Below are positions 58,949 through 64,000 of a stretch of DNA of 64,000 bases, one piece after another (positions within the stretch are counted from its first letter, which is position 1; each line of letters starts with the position of its first letter). The stretch is from assembly GCA_050184585.1 (NCBI GenBank), contig JBFXAF010000007.1, forward strand, positions 124,001 to 188,000, written 5' to 3'. Origin of the DNA: JBFXAF01 sp050184585. Its GTDB lineage: Bacteria; Pseudomonadota; Alphaproteobacteria; Rhizobiales; Rhizobiaceae. The notes beneath the pieces were generated by a model. The model was not told the DNA's origin and made no database searches. It worked only from the letters and a program-made list of their open reading frames with translations. Position numbers and translations under genes: made by a program.

Positions 58949-60586
58949 ATGCTTGAACGACGGCGGAGCTACGACGAACTCTACCGCGACTTCCGCTGGT
59001 CGATCCCGGAACGGTTCAACATCGGCGTGGCCGTGTCCGACGCCTGGGCGGTGCGTGAACCCGGCCGTACCGCGCTGCTCGAATATCGCGTCGACGGCGA
59101 GCCGCGCATCTTGAACTATGGTGAGCTCGCCGCGCGCTCCAACGCGCTGGCCAACGCGCTGAAGGCGATGGGCGTGGGGCGCGGCGACCGGGTGGCGCTG
59201 CTGCTGCCGCAATGCTTCGAGACCGCGATCGCCCATGTCGCGATCTACAAGCTCGGCGCCATCGCCGTGCCGCTGGCGCTGCTCTTCGGCATCGAGGCGA
59301 TCGAGTACAGGCTGAAGACGGCGGCCGCCAAGGCGATCGTCACCAATGGCGTCGGGCTCTCAAAGCTCGAGGAGGTCGCCAGTCGGCTACCCGCGCTCGA
59401 GTGCATCGTCTCGATCGACGGCGCTTCGGTCCGCGCACTCGATTTCGCTCAACTGGTCGCCGACCACGATCCCGTCTTTGCCGCCGAGGACACCGGGCCG
59501 GACGAACCGGCGATGATGATCTTCACCTCCGGCACGACGGGTCCGCCCAAGGGCGCGCTGCACGGTCACCGCGTGCTCCTCGGCCACCTGCCCGGCGTCC
59601 AGATGCACCATGAATTCCTGCCGCAGGTCGGCGACAGGCTGTGGACGCCGGCCGACTGGGCATGGGCGGGCGGGTTGCTCAACGTTCTCCTGCCCGGCCT
59701 CCTCTTCGGCGTGCCGGTCGTCGCCGGCCGCTTCGATCGGTTCGACCCTGAAGCCGCGCTTCTGCTCGCCGAGAAGATGCGGGTGCGCAACGCCTTCGTG
59801 CCGCCTACGGCGCTGCGGATGCTGAAGTCGGTTCAGGATATCCGCAAGCGGTTCCGGCTCGATCTCAGGACCCTCGGCTCCGGTGGCGAGTCGCTCGGCC
59901 GCGAGACCTTCGAATGGGGCGAGGCCGAACTCGGCGTCACCATCAACGAGTTCTACGGCCAGACCGAGTGCAACCTCGTGCTGTCGTCCTGCGGCGCGAT
60001 CGGCGTGACGCGGCCCGGCGCCATCGGCCTGCCGGTGCCCGGCCATACGGTTGCGGTCATCGATGGCGCAGGTCGCCGCGCGAGGCCTGGCGAAACCGGC
60101 CAGATCGCGGTGCTCAGGCCCGACCCGGTGATGTTCCTCGGCTACTGGCAGAACGAGGAGGCGACGGCGAAGAAGTTCATCGGCGACTGGATGACCACGG
60201 GCGACCAGGGCGTCGAGGACGAGGACGGCTACGTCCATTTCTTCGGGCGTGACGACGACGTGATCACCTCGGCGGGGTTCCGCATCGGGCCGGGCGAGAT
60301 CGAGGACTGCCTGATCGGCCATCCCCTGGTCGCGCTGGCCGCGGCGGTGGGCAAGCCCGATCCGATCCGGACTGAGATCGTCAAGGCCTATGTCGTTCTC
60401 AAGGATGGCGTCGAAGCCAGGCCGGAGCTGGTCGACGACATCAAGCTGTGGGTGCGAGAGCGGCTTTCCGCGCACGAGTATCCGCGTGAGGTCGAGTTCG
60501 TCCAGTCGATCCCGCTCACCACCACGGGCAAGGTCATCCGCCGCATCTTCCGCGACCGTGCGCGCGACGAGGCGGACCGCGCCTAG
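58949..60586 (+). CDS. AMP-dependent acyl-CoA synthetase/ligase
   Basis: 545 residues. AMP-binding motif IFTSGTTGPPKGALHGH, FYGQTECN, GDWMTTGDQG, and C-terminal lysine region PLTTTGKVIRR. It resembles medium-chain acyl-CoA synthetases (ACSM/AcsA type), activating a carboxylic acid to acyl-CoA via acyl-AMP. The start is the ATG at 58949 (MLERRRSYDELYRD); the same frame is open to 57776 only through non-coding DNA and the tRNA. Confidence 0.92.
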   Translation: MLERRRSYDELYRDFRWSIPERFNIGVAVSDAWAVREPGRTALLEYRVDGEPRILNYGELAARSNALANALKAMGVGRGDRVALLLPQCFETAIAHVAIYKLGAIAVPLALLFGIEAIEYRLKTAAAKAIVTNGVGLSKLEEVASRLPALECIVSIDGASVRALDFAQLVADHDPVFAAEDTGPDEPAMMIFTSGTTGPPKGALHGHRVLLGHLPGVQMHHEFLPQVGDRLWTPADWAWAGGLLNVLLPGLLFGVPVVAGRFDRFDPEAALLLAEKMRVRNAFVPPTALRMLKSVQDIRKRFRLDLRTLGSGGESLGRETFEWGEAELGVTINEFYGQTECNLVLSSCGAIGVTRPGAIGLPVPGHTVAVIDGAGRRARPGETGQIAVLRPDPVMFLGYWQNEEATAKKFIGDWMTTGDQGVEDEDGYVHFFGRDDDVITSAGFRIGPGEIEDCLIGHPLVALAAAVGKPDPIRTEIVKAYVVLKDGVEARPELVDDIKLWVRERLSAHEYPREVEFVQSIPLTTTGKVIRRIFRDRARDEADRA

Positions 60587-61863
60587 CGACGCAGGAGCCG
60601 CCTGACCCGATTGCGCAGGATGCGCGCCATGTTGCGGGTCTCCCGGTAGAGGTGGAGTTGGGCGGCGGCCTGCCGTGTCGCGCGGTCGGCGTCCGGCGTC
60701 ACGCCGACGATCAGGGTGCCCATCGGACGGCGTTCGGTCCAGATGCGGCTCATCACGGGATGGTCCGGCACGGCGCAAGAATCCGTCGCCTCGATGTTGG
60801 GATCTTCAAGATGCGCGGCGGAGAGATCGAGCATCAGCAACGTGCCTGGCGAGAAGGCGGCGAAGCTCTCGTCATAGGCGGTCTTCCAGGTATAGGCGAT
60901 GCCGCTCTCGACGAACACGACGATGGAGGCGATCGGACGACCGTCGAGAACCAGCGAGTGCACGCGACAGATGCCCTCCTCGGACAGGCGATGCACCGCC
61001 TCTCGCGCGAAGGCGGCGCGGTAGCGGTCGATCGCCATTGCGGTGCGTTCCCGCCCCTTCCAGCCGCTCGCTTCAAGGGTGAGGAATGTCTCCAGCCCGA
61101 GCCGCACTTCGTCGGGGGTTCCGGCGACGACGTGTTCGAGCGAACCCTTTTCGGCGAGACGGCGCCGAAGCCGACGGTATTCGCGGACGTGATGGGAACC
61201 CAGCGCGGTCTTCAGATAGGCGTCGGGAGCGAGGCCGCTCTCCAGGAAGGGTCTTTCGACCCGGCCGCTTTCCGCCAGGGGCAATCCCCGTGTCTCGGCC
61301 ACCCGGCGCACGAGGCTGGCCACCGGTCCGTCGAGACGGATGTCGGGCATGACGAACACGCGCGGCATCCGAAGATGCGGCCGGGCCAACATGGCGAAGA
61401 AGTCTTCGAGAACCCGTTCCGGGTCGTCGCGGTCGAGCAGCGGCGTACCGAGCGGGCCGAAGGGGCTCGACCACGTCCGCAGCACCGGCACGCCGAAGGG
61501 CGTCGCCGGCTTTTCCACGGAGAAGGGGACCAGCAGGCGCAGCCTGCTCCTCACGTCGTCGCCGTCGCGGATCACCGCAAGCCGCACCTCCCGGTCCTCG
61601 AGGCGCGGCATGGCCGGCGCCAGGAAGCGGGGGTTGAAGAAGACGTTCGGCTCGATGGCGCGGCGCGCCAGGTGGTCGAGTTCCTCGACGAGGTCGAAGC
61701 CCGCCGCCGCGGGATAGATCGCGAGGCGGCGCAGCGGCCGTGATCCGTCCACGCTCTCCTCGTGGGAAACCTCGATCCCCGACTGGCCGAAGCCCGCCAG
61801 CCCCGCGATCAGGGGCGCCGAAGGACTGCCGCTCATCTCCTCCAGCAGCGGTGTGGCACCCAT
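60583..61863 (-). CDS. GNAT/CelD-BcsL family acetyltransferase
   Basis: 426 residues. A CelD/BcsL-type double GNAT fold with FNPRFLAPAMPRLEDREVRLAV near 75-100 and the C-terminal LETFLTLEASGWKGR and DGRPIASIVVFVESGIAYTW. Members act on surface polysaccharide or cellulose metabolism. Its ATG overlaps the stop of the flippase gene (TGATG), so it is translated with it. It converges with the acyl-CoA synthetase by 4 bp. Confidence 0.85.
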   Translation of the reverse strand: MGATPLLEEMSGSPSAPLIAGLAGFGQSGIEVSHEESVDGSRPLRRLAIYPAAAGFDLVEELDHLARRAIEPNVFFNPRFLAPAMPRLEDREVRLAVIRDGDDVRSRLRLLVPFSVEKPATPFGVPVLRTWSSPFGPLGTPLLDRDDPERVLEDFFAMLARPHLRMPRVFVMPDIRLDGPVASLVRRVAETRGLPLAESGRVERPFLESGLAPDAYLKTALGSHHVREYRRLRRRLAEKGSLEHVVAGTPDEVRLGLETFLTLEASGWKGRERTAMAIDRYRAAFAREAVHRLSEEGICRVHSLVLDGRPIASIVVFVESGIAYTWKTAYDESFAAFSPGTLLMLDLSAAHLEDPNIEATDSCAVPDHPVMSRIWTERRPMGTLIVGVTPDADRATRQAAAQLHLYRETRNMARILRNRVRRLLRR

Positions 61864-63272
61864 CAGCGCATCCTCCGGGACGGCCCGACGGGAAGGAAAA
61901 TCGCCATGACGATGCCGAGCTTGCGCCACACGGTGAAGGATAGGGCGAACGCTTCGAAGAGCATGGCCGCCGCGGTGCCGATGGCCGCGCCCCACAGGCC
62001 ATAGGCGGGGATCAGGACGACGGAGAGCGCGACATTGATCGCCAGCGTCAGGGCGTAGACTCCCGCGCAGACGTTCTGGTGCCCGCTCATCGTGAGCAGG
62101 CTCTCGGCAGGCCCTACCGCGGAGCGGGCAACGACGCCCGCGACGAGCAGGAACAGAAGCGGATAGCCCACGTCGAACCCAGGTCCGAACAGCATCAGCA
62201 TCGGCTTGCCGAGGACCAGCACCGCCATGGCCATGACCACGGAAGGCCAGAACGTCCACGACACGGTCTCACGCGCGAATGCGGCCAGTCGCGACGGGTC
62301 GCCATGGGTGAACGAGGCATAGCGTTGGGCGACGCCGGCCTTCACCGCGAAGTAGACGAAGTGGACAAGCGCGAGCGTCTTCACCGTGGCGAAATAGACC
62401 GCGACGTCGTGCGGCTCCATGAAGAAGCCGACGAGAAGCACGTCGGCGTTGGTGAGCAGGAAGAAGAAACTCTCGACCAGGAAGATCGGCAAGGAGACCG
62501 CGAACCACGCTCCGATCAGGTAGCTGCGCGGGCCGGGCGCCACCCGCCCGTCGGCCCGCCCGGTGACGCGTACGAGCTGGATGATCGTGGTAACGTAGGT
62601 CGCCAGGATCGCCGCGATGATGGCGGTCACCGCATCGGGCCGGTAACCGAGGGCCAGCGCCGCGCCCATCGAGGCGAGGATCAGGATCGGACGGGTGATG
62701 TAGGTGGGGCCAAGGGCGAGGTAGGCCCAGGCATTGGCCCGCGCAATGCCCTGCAACATGTCGGACAGCGCGATCATCGGCAGGCAGATGAAGCCGAGAA
62801 CGAACGGAATGACGTAATAGGCCTCGATCGTCGGGACGAGCAGCCAGGTGAAGAGGATGCCCAGCCCGGCGATCAGCGTCGAAGCCACGATGACCACGAG
62901 GCGGCTGGCGAGCAGCACGCCACGCAGCTCGCCCAACATACCCTTCTCCCGATATTCGGGGATGAAGCGAATGACCGAGGTGTGGAAGCCGAGGCAGGAG
63001 AGGTTCCCGACGATGATCATCGTCGTCCAGACGAGCACGAAGACGCCATACTCGAAACTGCCCAGCCAGCGCGCCAGCAGGACCTGGCTGGCGAACGCGA
63101 TGACGGCGCTTACGATGCGGATGGAGAAGGCGATGACCGACATGCGGCCGGCTTCGCCGCGCTCGTCGGCGGTGAAGAGCACGGCGTCGAGACGGTCGAG
63201 CAAGGGCCGCGCGGCATGCGCCAGCCGCTCCGGCAACATCCGGTCCGCCGTCGTGGCCGCCGAAAAACGCAC
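61863..63272 (-). CDS. Wzx-like polysaccharide flippase/oligosaccharide transporter
   Basis: About 469 residues with roughly 12-14 hydrophobic helices; PST/MVF-type features in the MSVIAFSIRIVSAVIAFASQ and GVFVLVWTTMIIVGNLSCLG segments. It likely flips lipid-linked polysaccharide units across the inner membrane. I prefer the GTG at 63272 (GGAGAG 7 nt upstream); the ATG at 63239 is an alternative. The frame open to 63695 is non-coding. It is coupled to the GNAT gene. Confidence 0.88.
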   Translation of the reverse strand: MRFSAATTADRMLPERLAHAARPLLDRLDAVLFTADERGEAGRMSVIAFSIRIVSAVIAFASQVLLARWLGSFEYGVFVLVWTTMIIVGNLSCLGFHTSVIRFIPEYREKGMLGELRGVLLASRLVVIVASTLIAGLGILFTWLLVPTIEAYYVIPFVLGFICLPMIALSDMLQGIARANAWAYLALGPTYITRPILILASMGAALALGYRPDAVTAIIAAILATYVTTIIQLVRVTGRADGRVAPGPRSYLIGAWFAVSLPIFLVESFFFLLTNADVLLVGFFMEPHDVAVYFATVKTLALVHFVYFAVKAGVAQRYASFTHGDPSRLAAFARETVSWTFWPSVVMAMAVLVLGKPMLMLFGPGFDVGYPLLFLLVAGVVARSAVGPAESLLTMSGHQNVCAGVYALTLAINVALSVVLIPAYGLWGAAIGTAAAMLFEAFALSFTVWRKLGIVMAIFLPVGPSRRMR

Positions 63273-64000
63273 GCCAAACTCTCCGCTTCCGTCGCGTCCA
63301 ATGTCTAGGCCAGAGGGATTAAGAAACGGTTGGGCGTTGCCCCGCCGGACCCGCTTTCCTTGCATGGCTCCGCCGGCATCTCGTCTCCGTTCAGGCATGG
63401 ATCCCCGCGTCTCCCTTCGCTTCGCTCCGGTCGCACGAGGATGACGAGGTGTGGGGTTGCGTCTCACCGCCGCCACGCCCGGAATCTCCTCCGTCTGGCC
63501 ATTGAATTGAAAGGTCGGGAAGCGGGGCGCGAGGGCCGAGCCTTCCGAATGATAGTTACGTGGCGCGATCCCCGCGCCCCGCCGGCGACTTTTGGCGTCC
63601 GCCCGATCCGCTTCCCCCGTCCGTGTCGCTGCCCGGCCGATCCGCTGGCAGGGTGGCAACCTGGACGGGCTTAAGTGCAACCGTCCGGCACGCACGGGTC
63701 GTAATGCCCGCAGGGGAACCTTTGGCGGAGCCTCCCCGGTCCCGCCTTACGAGGGCGAGACGGAGGCGCCGGCTCCTCCCCGCGCAATCACCGTCATGAC
63801 CGGCGTTCCCGAGGAAGGAACTGCGGCCAAGGATAGTGGCGGTCCGAGGGGAGGTGGAGAAAACGCGTCAAGAAATCGTGGAAGTTGTTGAAAAGGTTGG
63901 AGATGGGCGGAGATCTTGTCCACTTACCGTTGCAGCCTTCCCTTCTCCCGCAGGGGGATAAGGAAGGGTGCCGCGGCCGGCCGCAAGCCTCCCGGCCGAT
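63273..64000. other. non-coding right edge with no convincing gene
   Basis: No frame in this 728-bp stretch has a believable start, codon use or domain. Near 63395-63440 the text GGCATGGATCCCCGCGTCTC ... GAGGATGACG resembles a dispersed rhizobial intergenic repeat, and near 63943-63970 CTTCTCCCGCAGGGGGATAAGG resembles another. GGGCTTAAG and a run of paired G/C blocks around 63640-63760 could be part of an RNA, but I cannot name one. Confidence 0.5.

Noticed and set aside
1..64000. CRISPR array, integrase, transposase or prophage
   Set aside because: No regularly spaced direct repeats and no recombinase or phage genes were seen; the only repeat families are the non-coding AGAGC elements and short inverted repeats.

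Overview
The window is about 64 kb of high-GC chromosomal DNA from an alphaproteobacterium, most likely a Mesorhizobium/Phyllobacteriaceae-type member of the Hyphomicrobiales (Rhizobiales). Evidence is the metX-metW pair under a SAM-II riboswitch diverging from hisC-tyrA, the argH-lptM-lysA-TIGR02302 cluster, DUF2125, ftsEX, the etfB-etfA-hbdA cluster with cobalamin adenosyltransferase, CtrA-type TTAA-N7-TTAA sites and dense AGAGC-type intergenic mosaic repeats. There is no rRNA, phage, integrase, transposase or CRISPR; one tRNA-Leu(CAA) is present.

Positions 1-11.4 kb form an accessory cell-envelope/secretion module. An ECF sigma factor, a membrane anti-sigma factor and a secreted subtilase form an overlapping operon, with a membrane NAD-binding protein (cut by the left edge) downstream on the same strand. 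Next come an OafA/OatA-type acyltransferase and two large exported proteins that share C-terminal cysteine modules. The same bipartite element, TGAACC-N16-CGACA, lies before the sigma operon and before both exported-protein genes, so these appear to form one regulon. The outer domain of the anti-sigma factor resembles, by eye, the propeptide-like domain of the neighbouring subtilase. This is the best candidate here for an undescribed system.

Positions 11.4-17.9 kb hold an L,D-transpeptidase, two small membrane-protein candidates, and a two-component cluster: a regulator with a degenerate receiver, a canonical OmpR-type regulator and a GAF-PAS hybrid kinase. A small exported protein and a glutamine amidotransferase follow. 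Positions 18-36.5 kb are mostly rhizobial core: DUF3108, a DMT exporter, YhhN, gloB, a methyltransferase, DUF1194, a pentapeptide-like protein, metW-metX, hisC-tyrA, DUF2125, ChaC, plsC, YdcF, ftsEX, hpt, a CpdR-like regulator and an LTA-synthase-like sulfatase. Positions 36.6-53 kb carry TIGR02302, lysA, lptM, argH, tlpA, a MASE1-PAS-GGDEF cyclase, hbdA, etfAB, a rhomboid protease, the cobalamin adenosyltransferase, a HIG1-type protein, an SDR, YihY and an EamA transporter. Positions 53-63.3 kb carry DUF3137, gluQ, an AlkA-type glycosylase, an HNH protein, dsbB, YqaA, tRNA-Leu, a lipoprotein, an acyl-CoA synthetase, and a GNAT/flippase pair suggesting polysaccharide export. The last 0.7 kb has no convincing gene.

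Compact packing is general: ATGA-type overlaps, several convergent 3-prime overlaps (up to 65 nt), and several TTG/GTG starts. Two full-length and four short copies of an AGAGC repeat family sit at gene ends. In the full copies the two ends of one copy match each other much better than they match the other copy.
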